Below, piece after piece: positions 1 through 6,618 of a stretch of DNA of 20,185 nt. The position numbers and the translations under genes are program-made. Location: assembly GCA_947628885.1 (NCBI GenBank), contig CANRBO010000005.1, positions 1 to 20,185 on the forward strand, in the 5' to 3' direction. Source of the DNA: an uncultured Clostridia bacterium. GTDB taxonomy: Bacteria; Bacillota; Clostridia; TANB77; CAG-508. The notes under the pieces are model-generated. The model was not told the origin of the DNA and searched no databases. It saw nothing but the letters and a program-made list of their open reading frames with translations. The stretch's first letter is position 1. Every line of letters begins with the position of its first letter.

Positions 1-15
1 ACTACTTAAATTCAT
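1..15 (-). CDS. 5' end of an unidentified gene downstream of the repressor (partial)
   Basis: Five codons on the minus strand (Met-Asn-Leu-Ser-Ser) run off the left edge of the window. They are preceded by a GGAG ribosome binding site at 21-24 with a 5-base spacer, and begin 17 bases after the repressor stop codon, so the two genes are probably one transcript. In integrative elements an ImR-type repressor is often followed by an ImmA/IrrE-type metalloprotease gene. That identity is only a guess from context, because five residues carry no family signal. Confidence 0.5.
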
Positions 16-32
16 TGTTACTCCAAAATTAA

Positions 33-368
33 TTATTTTTTCTTCTCTTGTTCTTTTTTCCAACGCATATATTCAACCTGTTTCTTTATTTCATCAATTT
101 CTTCTTTATTTAATCCAGCAGTATCTATACCATTATGATTAGCAAAAGAGACATTGTTTACATCTATTGAATTTCTTATATCTGATTTTCCTAAAAGATA
201 GTCTATAGATACATTAAAAAAATCAGCAAGCTTGGATAGTGTATCTGTACTCATATCTCTTTCACCAGTTTCATAAAAACCAACGATTCTATCACTTTTA
301 TCTATTATTTTAGCTATATCAGATTGTAGTAATCCTTTTTCTAATCTTAGTTCTTTTAATCTATTCAT
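33..368 (-). CDS. Cro/cI-family (HTH_XRE) transcriptional repressor
   Basis: This 111-residue protein has a canonical N-terminal HTH_XRE domain at about residues 4-62. It opens LKELRLEKGLLQSDIAKII, has the recognition-helix segment DRIVGFYETGERDMS, and ends in FFNVSIDYLLG, the usual end of the fold. A lysine- and glutamate-rich helical tail (about 85-111) may mediate oligomerisation. The ATG at 366-368 follows an AAAGGA site. The gene has its own sigma-A-type promoter, and an operator-like palindrome sits in the spacer of that promoter, so it probably represses itself. The organisation resembles repressors of prophages and integrative conjugative elements, but no integrase or other element gene is visible here. 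A DNA-binding role is secure; the target genes are inferred. Confidence 0.9.
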   Translation of the reverse strand: MNRLKELRLEKGLLQSDIAKIIDKSDRIVGFYETGERDMSTDTLSKLADFFNVSIDYLLGKSDIRNSIDVNNVSFANHNGIDTAGLNKEEIDEIKKQVEYMRWKKEQEKKK

Positions 369-396
369 ATTTTATCCTTTCAGTTAAGATAAATTG

Positions 397-425
397 ATTA
401 TATGACAAATGGTACGATTTGTAAA
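397..425 (-). promoter_or_regulatory. Sigma-A promoter of the repressor gene
   Basis: On the minus strand there is TTTACA (420-425), a 17-base spacer, then a perfect TATAAT (397-402). Transcription would start near 390, about 20 bases before the repressor ATG. Confidence 0.8.
405..422. promoter_or_regulatory. Operator-like palindrome inside the repressor promoter
   Basis: ACAAATGGTACGATTTGT is an 18-base palindrome with one mismatched pair, centred on GTAC. It fills most of the -35/-10 spacer and overlaps the -35 by three bases. A related half site, ACAAAATGTAC, lies at 436-446 (9 of 11 bases match). This is the arrangement expected for negative autoregulation by the adjacent XRE protein. 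Confidence 0.7.
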
Positions 426-494
426 GAGAAAAAGAACAAAATGTACAAATTTATAATTCATTTATGATATGTCTTAATAAATAAAAATTTTCAC

Positions 495-523
495 TTGATT
501 TTATATATGCAAAATGATATACT
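495..523 (+). promoter_or_regulatory. Sigma-A promoter of the LRV-repeat gene
   Basis: TTGATT (495-500), a 17-base spacer and TATACT (518-523) lie about 55 bases before the start codon, giving the gene its own promoter. Confidence 0.7.
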
Positions 524-577
524 CTAAGCATCAAAGGCTGATATGCCTAAATATAACACTGAAAAGGAGTGGGAAAA

Positions 578-1510
578 GTGAAAATCACAATTGAGTTAAC
601 TGAAATTTTTTTGAAAGATCGGATAAGTATAGCTCACAGCATATCTGATGAAGATGCTCTAATGGTGCTAGCACAAGACCCAAATTGGGAAGTAAGGCGA
701 GAAGTGGCTTGGAAGTCTAAGGATCCTAATGTTCTTTGGAAACTGGCGGAAGATGAAAGCTTTGAAGTGAGACTACAAGTATTGACTAATGCTAACATAA
801 CCGAAGAAATCCTTTGGAAACTTTCGAAGGATAATAATGATATTATAAGAGAGAAAGTAGCAGCGCACGCTAAGTCAACGCCTAAAATTCTTTGGGAACT
901 TTCAGAAGATAAAGATATAGCGGTAAGGGTGCAAATTGTAGAAAATGCCAATGCAAGTCAGGCACTTCTCTTAAAAATGTCAAATGATAGTGATGTAAGG
1001 CATCGGATAGCATTGCATGTTAATGCAACTCCTGAAATCCTTCTGAAGCTGTCAAATGACAAAGATTGGATGGTAAGAGAGAATGTTGCAAGAAATATCA
1101 ATGCAACGCCTGAAATCCTTTTGAAACTGTCGGATGACGAAAACTTGTTTGTAAGACAAGCAGTAGCAAGAAATTCCAATGCAACGCATGAAATCCTTTT
1201 AAAGCTTTCGGAAGATAAAGAAAACTATGATGTCAAAAGAAATGTGTTAAGAAATGCTAATGTGACATCTGAAATCCTTTGGAAACTTGCAGAGGATGAA
1301 GATGAGAGAGTAAGGGTTTTAGTAGCTCAAAGCATCGAAAAACAACTTGAAATTTTCTATAAGCTTTCAATAGATGAAAAATGGGGTGTAAGAGAGGCTA
1401 TAGCTAAAAATCCCAATACTCCATCTGAAGTCCTTTGGAAGCTGGCACGGGATGAACATTCACGTGTAAGTAAAGCAGCAAGAGGAAATTCAAACTTGTG
1501 GAACTCATAA
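578..1510 (+). CDS. LRV/HEAT-like alpha-solenoid repeat protein
   Basis: The 310-residue protein is built almost entirely of about eleven degenerate units of roughly 26 residues. A typical unit reads ILLKLSNDKDWMVR, then ENVARNINATPE. The pattern L..L..D....VR..VA.N.N.TPE matches the leucine-rich repeat variant (LRV) family, related to HEAT solenoids, which generally act as protein-binding scaffolds. There is no signal peptide or membrane segment, so it is probably cytoplasmic. I place the start at GTG 578, eight bases after AAAAGGAG; a GTG at 569 lies inside that site and is unlikely. Promoter and terminator enclose it as a single-gene unit. Its base composition looks less AT-biased than that of its neighbours, which suggests acquisition or repeat-driven amplification. 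The binding partner is unknown. Confidence 0.85.
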   Translation: MKITIELTEIFLKDRISIAHSISDEDALMVLAQDPNWEVRREVAWKSKDPNVLWKLAEDESFEVRLQVLTNANITEEILWKLSKDNNDIIREKVAAHAKSTPKILWELSEDKDIAVRVQIVENANASQALLLKMSNDSDVRHRIALHVNATPEILLKLSNDKDWMVRENVARNINATPEILLKLSDDENLFVRQAVARNSNATHEILLKLSEDKENYDVKRNVLRNANVTSEILWKLAEDEDERVRVLVAQSIEKQLEIFYKLSIDEKWGVREAIAKNPNTPSEVLWKLARDEHSRVSKAARGNSNLWNS

Positions 1511-1571
1511 AACATTGGTGGCAGAAACATATTGGATATGTCGGAAAAGTAACAATATGATAATTTTCACA

Positions 1572-1603
1572 CCACACCTGTTAATTAGCAGGTATGGAAT
1601 TTT
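1572..1603 (+). terminator. Rho-independent terminator after the LRV-repeat gene
   Basis: A 9-bp stem (1572-1580 with 1589-1597, one A-C mismatch) with an 8-base loop is followed by AATTTTT. It lies about 60 bases after the stop codon. Confidence 0.6.
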
Positions 1604-1719
1604 TAGGTAATAAAACAACGTGAATTACTAATAAACGAATAATTTTTATTAATATTTTGAAAGTCATTTAATAGTCATAAAAAAATGTTATTATTTTTAT
1701 AATTACTTGTAATTAAATG

Positions 1720-1748
1720 TTGATATTTAGGAATTGTTGTGATAATCT
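1720..1748 (+). promoter_or_regulatory. Possible promoter of the RusA-like gene
   Basis: TTGATA (1720-1725), a 17-base spacer and TAATCT (1743-1748) form a weak promoter. The perfect palindrome AATTACTTGTAATT (1701-1714) lies directly upstream and could bind a regulator. The -10 matches poorly, so this is tentative. Confidence 0.35.
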
Positions 1749-1781
1749 AATATTAAATTGATATATATAAAGGAAAAAATA

Positions 1782-2192
1782 ATGAAATACGAATTTGAAG
1801 TGATTGGTACTATTGTTGGAAAAGAGCGACCTAGAGTAAATACTTATACAAACATGGTATATACGCCAACAAAAACCAAAGAGTATGAAAAATTAATACA
1901 ACAGTATTTTAAAATTAAATATCCAAACCATACACTGCTAGAAAATAGGCTATCTATTGAAATAATTGCATATATGAAAATTCCTAAAAATACTAGCAAA
2001 AAGAAAATGGCAGAAATGCTAAATGAAAACCTAAGCCCAATGAAAAAGCCGGATATTGATAATATCGCTAAATCTATATTAGATGCAATGAATAAATTTG
2101 TATTCAAAGATGATAATCAAATTAGTAAAATGTCAGTGGAAAAAAAGTATGGAGAGATAGAAAAGGTATATGTTAAGATTGAAGAATACTAA
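1782..2192 (+). CDS. RusA-family Holliday junction resolvase
   Basis: This 136-residue protein has the RusA fold signature. It starts with a strand and GKERPRVN (13-20), and has a central KPDIDNIAKSILDAMN (89-104) followed by FKDDNQISK. The acidic residues D91, D93 and D110/D111 correspond to the metal-binding aspartates of E. coli RusA, and K97 to its conserved lysine. RusA enzymes cut four-way DNA junctions as dimers and are usually carried by prophages or their remnants. I chose ATG 1782, seven bases after AAAGGA, rather than an upstream TTG at 1758. No other phage replication or packaging genes are nearby, so this is a stand-alone resolvase, possibly a prophage relic or domesticated copy. 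Confidence 0.85.
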   Translation: MKYEFEVIGTIVGKERPRVNTYTNMVYTPTKTKEYEKLIQQYFKIKYPNHTLLENRLSIEIIAYMKIPKNTSKKKMAEMLNENLSPMKKPDIDNIAKSILDAMNKFVFKDDNQISKMSVEKKYGEIEKVYVKIEEY

Positions 2193-2249
2193 AGGTTTAT
2201 AGGTAAAGCCAAACGAAAACCTAAATATATAAAGGAATTGTAAAAATAT

Positions 2250-2963
2250 ATGAAGTTTGTTAGAAAAATTATTCTGTGGGTTTTAATAATTATCATATTA
2301 GCAGTAGTAGGAGTAGGCTTTTATGGATATAGATATTACAAAGAAACCATTGATAAGGTTCCGTTAGAATCAAAAGTAAGTGAAATAAGAAATGAATATA
2401 CTTATGTAAAAAGTGAAGATTTGCCAAAACAATTTTTAGACGCAGTTGTAGCAATAGAAGATAGAAGATTTTATAATCATGGACCAGTTGATTTTATAGG
2501 AATTCTAAGAGCAATATTTTCAAACATAAAAAGTAGAGATTTAAGAGAAGGTGGAAGCACGATAACACAACAAGTAGCGAAAAATCTTTATTTTTTAGAA
2601 GAAGATAATGTAGTAAAAAGAAAAGTGGCAGAAGTATATACTTCTATGCAATTAGAAAAAGACTATGAAAAAGAAGAAATATTAGAGATATATGTTAATA
2701 CTATTTATTATGGTAATGGATATATTGGGATAAAAGAAGCTTGTAATGGTTACCTAAAAAAAGAGCCTAAAGATATGACTTTGGCTGAAGCCACAATGCT
2801 GGCAGGAGTTCCTAATGCTCCAAGTGTATACGCACCAACTGTAAATAAGCAACTTTGCAAAGAAAGACAGAATCAGGTAATTAATGCAATGTTTTCTGAA
2901 GGCTATATTACACAAGAAGAAATGGAAAATATAGACCAAAGTTTTATTGATGCTATCGAATAA
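2250..2963 (+). CDS. Monofunctional peptidoglycan glycosyltransferase (GT51)
   Basis: The 237-residue protein has an N-terminal membrane anchor (about 6-26) and one GT51 domain (about 45-215) outside the cell. The diagnostic motifs are in order: EDRRFYNHG (70-78, catalytic E70), GGSTITQQVAKN (101-112), the KRKVAEVYTSMQLEKDY helix (123-139), EILEIYVN (143-150, second glutamate region) and AEATMLAGVPNAPSVYAP (179-196). It would polymerise lipid II into glycan strands. There is no transpeptidase domain, and the length fits stand-alone MtgA-like enzymes rather than class A PBPs. AAAGGA (2231-2236) is 13 bases from the ATG, a long spacing. The gene follows the RusA-like gene by 57 bases without a clear promoter, so read-through is likely. 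Confidence 0.9.
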   Translation: MKFVRKIILWVLIIIILAVVGVGFYGYRYYKETIDKVPLESKVSEIRNEYTYVKSEDLPKQFLDAVVAIEDRRFYNHGPVDFIGILRAIFSNIKSRDLREGGSTITQQVAKNLYFLEEDNVVKRKVAEVYTSMQLEKDYEKEEILEIYVNTIYYGNGYIGIKEACNGYLKKEPKDMTLAEATMLAGVPNAPSVYAPTVNKQLCKERQNQVINAMFSEGYITQEEMENIDQSFIDAIE

Positions 2964-3064
2964 AAACTGGCAATATTAATAAAGTTACGTTAAATATAAT
3001 ATGAATAACTAAAATAAGCAATTTTATCATATATAATATATAAAAGTCAATAATTCAAGTGCTA

Positions 3065-3093
3065 TTGAATAATTAATAAAAAAATGATAAAAT
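3065..3093 (+). promoter_or_regulatory. Promoter of tRNA-Gly
   Basis: TTGAAT (3065-3070), a 17-base spacer and TAAAAT (3088-3093) would start transcription near 3100, giving a leader of about 60 bases. Confidence 0.6.
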
Positions 3094-3129
3094 AAAAGAG
3101 AAAGAAGTGTTTCATAAATAAATGTCAGC

Positions 3130-3153
3130 GTTCTAATATGAAAATATTAGAAC
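3130..3153 (+). other. GAAA-capped hairpin in the tRNA-Gly leader
   Basis: A perfect 10-bp stem (3130-3139 with 3144-3153) closes on a GAAA tetraloop and ends six bases before the tRNA 5' end. It may serve as a processing landmark or a leader stabiliser. It has no U-tract, so it is not a terminator. Confidence 0.6.
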
Positions 3154-3159
3154 ATATAT

Positions 3160-3233
<74 letters not shown>

Positions 3234-3239
3234 ATAAGT

Positions 3240-3279
3240 ATCCTTTGGCAAATAGCTCACTTTGCCAAAGGATTATTTT
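3240..3279 (+). terminator. Terminator of tRNA-Gly
   Basis: A perfect 13-bp stem (3240-3252 with 3261-3273) with an 8-base loop is followed by TATTTTC. It starts seven bases after the tRNA CCA end and lies between convergent units, so it may serve both. Confidence 0.85.
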
Positions 3280-3305
3280 CGTTTAATAGTTGATACAATG
3301 ATTGA

Positions 3306-3854
3306 TTAAAGTACAGTTTCTCTTTCATGTTCATCGATTAAATTGACAAATAGAGGACTATCGAAGAAATCTACTAAGTCTATTTGCAAACCTATACATA
3401 CGTTATAGAGAGTTTGTGATGTTATTGTTTTTACATCATCTGACATAAAATTTCTGAAAGTTGAATAATATATATGTGCTTTATCAGCTAATTTCTTCCA
3501 ACTATTTATCTTATTATATTTTGATAAATTAGTAATTCTCTGTCTTATTGCCTTAGATAGCAATATTGAATTATCATCTGAACTATAAGATTCATTTATA
3601 TTTGATTTATCATAAGTATTGCTGAATTTTCTTTCGAACAAAGAATCATCAAAGAAATTTTTTAAAGAAATATTAAGGGCATCATCACATATATGCAAAA
3701 GTGTAGTCATAGTAATGCTGGCACTTTTACCTTCTAAAAAAGTATTGATTGTAGAAGGTGGTATACCAGCTCTTAATGACAACTGACGAATTGACAAATT
3801 ATGGCTAGATGCTAGATTAATAATCCTTTGTCTTATTGAATTTGAAAGTGGCAT
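3306..3854 (-). CDS. Tandem-HTH (two XRE-like domains) transcriptional regulator
   Basis: The 182-residue protein contains the same DNA-binding domain twice. Copy 1 covers residues 3-73 (from LSNSIRQRIINLA, through the recognition segment AGIPPSTINTFLEG, to FFDDSLF). Copy 2 covers 99-169 (from LSKAIRQRITNLS, through AHIYYSTFRNFM, to FFDSPLF). A polar, serine- and aspartate-rich linker of about 25 residues joins them. The domains resemble the short Cro/C1-type HTH_26 group. One chain with two HTHs could bind as an internal pseudo-dimer. ATG 3852-3854 has a GAGGA site nine bases upstream. The gene is divergent from the exported-protein cassette, and direct repeats in the shared upstream region make it the likely regulator of that cassette. 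No ligand-binding domain is seen. Confidence 0.85.
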   Translation of the reverse strand: MPLSNSIRQRIINLASSHNLSIRQLSLRAGIPPSTINTFLEGKSASITMTTLLHICDDALNISLKNFFDDSLFERKFSNTYDKSNINESYSSDDNSILLSKAIRQRITNLSKYNKINSWKKLADKAHIYYSTFRNFMSDDVKTITSQTLYNVCIGLQIDLVDFFDSPLFVNLIDEHERETVL

Positions 3855-3888
3855 AGTTTAAGATCCTCTCTTCATAAAATTTTTAGAA

Positions 3889-3918
3889 AGTATAGCAAAC
3901 ACAACTAAAAATCGTGAA
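3889..3918 (-). promoter_or_regulatory. Promoter of the tandem-HTH regulator gene
   Basis: On the minus strand TTCACG (3913-3918), an 18-base spacer and an extended -10, TGCTATACT (hexamer 3889-3894), lie about 35 bases upstream of the start codon. The inverted repeat CGGT-N8-ACCG (3919-3934) abuts the -35. Confidence 0.5.
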
Positions 3919-3950
3919 CGGTAAATTATAACCGCTAGAAAGATTTTCAA

Positions 3951-4004
3951 AAAATGCCACAAGTTGTCGAAAAATGTCACTTTTATACATATTGTTCATA
4001 TAAT
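3951..4004 (+). promoter_or_regulatory. Promoter and direct-repeat operator of the exported-protein cassette
   Basis: A consensus TATAAT lies at 3999-4004, but there is no good -35 at the right distance. In its place are two direct repeats, AAAATGCCAC (3951-3960) and AAAATGTCAC (3971-3980), exactly 20 bp apart on the same face of the helix. The second repeat covers the -35 position. This suggests a promoter controlled by a protein with two DNA-binding units, possibly the divergent tandem-HTH protein. Confidence 0.5.
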
Positions 4005-4049
4005 AATATTGAATAGGTATCTATTTTATTTTATAGAGGTGAAGGTAAA

Positions 4050-4529
4050 ATGAAAAATAGTAAAAATATTATTATATTAATATTATTAATTGTGATTTTA
4101 CTAATGTCAGTAGCTTATTCGGCATTTGCAACTCAAATAACTATAAATGGAACTGCTGAAATAATAGGTGAGTGGAATGTAAAAATAACTGGAGTTGAAA
4201 TAAGCTATGTGAGTGAAGGTTGTGATGCTGGAACTCCTGAATTTACTAATTCAACCTTAACTTTTGATGCAAAACTTGTTAAGCCCAGTGATTATATTAC
4301 CTATTTAATAACTATTGAAAACAAAGGTACTTTTGATGCAAAATTAAGTAGTGCAACATTTACTCCAGATGAAAGTGGCTCAACAGCTATTATCTATAAA
4401 ACTGAAAAAGCGGGTAGTATGACTAAATTTTTACTATGTGTAACTTTTGATGAAAACACAACTGAAATGCCTGAAAGTACGCAGAAAAAGATAACTGGAA
4501 CTATTGAGTATGTACAAAGTACAGACTAA
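4050..4529 (+). CDS. SipW-dependent, TasA/camelysin-like exported protein
   Basis: The 159-residue protein has a long N-terminal hydrophobic segment (7-27) running into AYSAFATQITINGTAEIIG. This is the signal-peptide style seen in TasA, camelysin and other substrates of SipW peptidases, with cleavage expected around residues 26-28. The rest is a predicted beta-rich domain with N/T/S-rich strands and ITIENKGTFDAKL (87-99), resembling the donor-strand-type fibre subunits of that group. Two cysteines (C58, C130) could form a disulphide outside the cell. The AGAGGTGAAGG site is strong. The dedicated signal peptidase gene follows. I infer a surface or matrix-fibre subunit. The sequence is short and diverged, so the exact family is uncertain. 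Confidence 0.75.
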   Translation: MKNSKNIIILILLIVILLMSVAYSAFATQITINGTAEIIGEWNVKITGVEISYVSEGCDAGTPEFTNSTLTFDAKLVKPSDYITYLITIENKGTFDAKLSSATFTPDESGSTAIIYKTEKAGSMTKFLLCVTFDENTTEMPESTQKKITGTIEYVQSTD

Positions 4530-4557
4530 AAGAAAAAGTTTGGTATTGAAAAGATAG

Positions 4558-4588
4558 TTTACTATAAAAGGAAACTTTATATAGTAAA
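4558..4588 (+). other. First GAAA-capped intercistronic hairpin
   Basis: TTTACTATA pairs with TATAGTAAA (4558-4566 with 4580-4588). A bulged A (4579) then leads to AAAG/CTTT (4567-4570 with 4575-4578) closed by a GAAA tetraloop (4571-4574). No U-tract follows. Confidence 0.6.
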
Positions 4589-4595
4589 AGAAAAA

Positions 4596-4627
4596 TTGTT
4601 ATAGGGGAGGAAACTTCCCTATAACAA
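4596..4627 (+). other. Second GAAA-capped intercistronic hairpin
   Basis: A 14-bp stem (4596-4609 with 4614-4627, one G-U pair) closes on GAAA (4610-4613). On the plus strand it is followed by A-rich sequence, so it is not a normal terminator for the upstream gene. Read on the minus strand it would be followed by TTTTTCTTTT, but no minus-strand gene leads into it. A role in mRNA processing or stability between the two cistrons is plausible. Confidence 0.65.
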
Positions 4628-4694
4628 AAATTATGAGTTATAAAATTAATAATTAAAATACTGATTGAAAGCAAAGAAAGGAATAAAATACAAC

Positions 4695-5822
4695 ATGAGA
4701 AATTTAAAATGTAAGATATTATTGATTATTTTAATATGTTATTTATTACTAAAAATTAATTTATCTATTTATAATAATATCCTTTTTGTGAATATACTAA
4801 ATCCAATATTTTGGTCAGTTGTGTTAATTTTTATGATATATGACATAAAAAATAATTATATTAGAGTTACTAAAAATAAACAATTATATTTATATATTTT
4901 TTTAATTTCTTGTATTGAGTATATAATTTATTTCTATATTGGAATCTACTTTGGATTTGAAAAAAGCCCATATAGTCACGATTTATTATTAATTTGTAAA
5001 AATGTAATTATACAAATTTTGCCTATAATAGGAATTGAAATTGCAAGGTTTATAATTATTAAGAAAAATAAAAGAAGCAAATCATTATTAATTTTATTTA
5101 CAATTTTATTAATTTTAATTGAAATTAATTATCAAGAACTATCTGACTGTTATTTTAACAAGGCAGAACTTTTTAGGTATAGCTGTTCAACAATATTACC
5201 ATTAATTGCAAATAGTTTGTTATACACATATATAACTCTAAATGAGTCATGTGTTCCAATTATTATATATAGATTTTGTACTAAAAGCATACTGATATTA
5301 ACGCCAATAATTCCTAAAATGGATTGGTTTTTAACAGGAAGCATAGGCATTTTGTTACCAGCTATAATATACTTTATATTAAAAAAAGAATTTTCAAAAG
5401 ATAAAAAAATCTCGATAAGTAGGATTATATCTTTTGGTGTACTATTTATAATAGTATTTTTTATGATAGGAGTTTTTAAATATGAACCAATAGCAATTTT
5501 ATCCAATAGTATGGCTGGAGTATTCAGCAAAGGGGATATAGTTATTTTCAAGAAACTTAGTAATGATGAATTAAATGATATACCACAAGGAGAGATAATT
5601 GTTTATAAAATACAAAATCAAAATGTTGTGCATCGCATTATCAGTAGAATTGAGAAAAATGGTAAAATATTTTATCAAACCAAAGGAGATAAAAATAATG
5701 TGGCAGATCAAGAATTAGTGAGCATAGATCAGATTAGAGGAATATATATTTTTCATGTAAAATATTTAGGATTGCCGACGATATGGTTGTTCAATTATTT
5801 AAATGATGTAAAGGTCAATTAA
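4695..5822 (+). CDS. SipW-type signal peptidase I fused to a polytopic membrane domain
   Basis: The 375-residue protein ends in an S26B-type (SipW/archaeal/ER-like) signal peptidase domain. Nucleophile Ser272 is in LSNSMAGVF, His313 in VVHRIIS replaces the lysine of ordinary bacterial LepB, and Asp332 is in TKGDKNNV. The first 265 or so residues contain about seven to eight hydrophobic segments, far more than the one or two of B. subtilis SipW (about 190 residues), so this is an extended fused form. It should cleave the signal peptide of the preceding small protein outside the membrane. I chose ATG 4695, 12 bases after AAAGGA, over an upstream TTG at 4665 that has no ribosome binding site. 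Two hairpins separate it from the substrate gene. Confidence 0.85.
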   Translation: MRNLKCKILLIILICYLLLKINLSIYNNILFVNILNPIFWSVVLIFMIYDIKNNYIRVTKNKQLYLYIFLISCIEYIIYFYIGIYFGFEKSPYSHDLLLICKNVIIQILPIIGIEIARFIIIKKNKRSKSLLILFTILLILIEINYQELSDCYFNKAELFRYSCSTILPLIANSLLYTYITLNESCVPIIIYRFCTKSILILTPIIPKMDWFLTGSIGILLPAIIYFILKKEFSKDKKISISRIISFGVLFIIVFFMIGVFKYEPIAILSNSMAGVFSKGDIVIFKKLSNDELNDIPQGEIIVYKIQNQNVVHRIISRIEKNGKIFYQTKGDKNNVADQELVSIDQIRGIYIFHVKYLGLPTIWLFNYLNDVKVN

Positions 5823-5850
5823 TAAATTTGAAAGGAGTGGCAAAGCATAA

Positions 5851-6618
5851 ATGAAAAAACTGAAAATTTATTTTTGTGCATTAGGTATAATTGGTTTAAT
5901 ATTGATAATTATTGGAATTGAAATCAAGGATGTTCAGATAAAATATAATTATAAAATACAAAAAGATAGCAGTTATGAAGTATTATTGAAGAAAAATGAA
6001 TTTTATACAAGCAAAACTCTTGCTGCTGACGGATGTTATGCTTCGAAATCGATTGATAAATTTCTGATGAATTTAAAATACGGTTTTTGTGGAAGCGGTA
6101 GTACAAACATACAATATAGTTATGATGTAACAGCAAATCTAGTGGGAACAGTTAATTCTAATGAGCAGAACAGTGAGATTTGGAATAGAAATTTTATATT
6201 AGTGCAAGAGAAAAATTTTAAAATGGCTAATTTAAAAGGTTTTGCAATTAATGAACCAGTAAATATTGATTATCAGTATTTTAATAATTTGGCACGTGCC
6301 TATGAAAAAGAATATGATATTTTAATTAATGCTACATTAAAAATTAATTTAAATATTAAAATTAAAATGAATGAATTTGAAAAAGATATAGAGGATAGAG
6401 TTGAAATATATATTCCTTTAACTGATACAGTAACAGAAGTAAATCAAAATTATCAAAAAAATATAGATGAAAATATTACAAAAAAGGCGAATATTTCAGT
6501 AAAGAAAATAATTTTTATAGCAATTGGTAGTCTTTTTATTATAAGTTCTATTGTAGTAATTATTGTAATAAATAATAAGGAAAATAAAGAACCTAAAGAG
6601 TTATATAGAAAAAAATAA
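5851..6618 (+). CDS. DUF5305-like membrane protein (frame 0, stops at a slippery A7)
   Basis: The 255-residue product has an N-terminal membrane segment (7-23), an extracytoplasmic beta-rich domain (about 30-215) including a Y.Y.V..NL strand and IPLTDTVTEV, and a second membrane segment (about 220-240). This layout and the position behind a SipW-type peptidase match DUF5305 proteins, which accompany archaeal-type signal peptidases. The AAAGGAG site (5831-5837) is 13 bases from the ATG. The frame ends at AGA AAA AAA TAA. That context contains an in-phase A AAA AAA heptamer (6609-6615), and the family's cytoplasmic C-terminal domain follows in the -1 frame. The full product would be about 330 residues. 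The function is unknown; it may help process, assemble or anchor the exported protein. Confidence 0.75.
   Translation: MKKLKIYFCALGIIGLILIIIGIEIKDVQIKYNYKIQKDSSYEVLLKKNEFYTSKTLAADGCYASKSIDKFLMNLKYGFCGSGSTNIQYSYDVTANLVGTVNSNEQNSEIWNRNFILVQEKNFKMANLKGFAINEPVNIDYQYFNNLARAYEKEYDILINATLKINLNIKIKMNEFEKDIEDRVEIYIPLTDTVTEVNQNYQKNIDENITKKANISVKKIIFIAIGSLFIISSIVVIIVINNKENKEPKELYRKK

Noticed and set aside
4596..4646. Attenuator or riboswitch with leader peptide (ATG at 4633, seven codons)
   Set aside because: The hairpin has no U-tract on the plus strand, no alternative anti-terminator pairing was found, and the short frame lies too far from the sequestered GGGGAGG.
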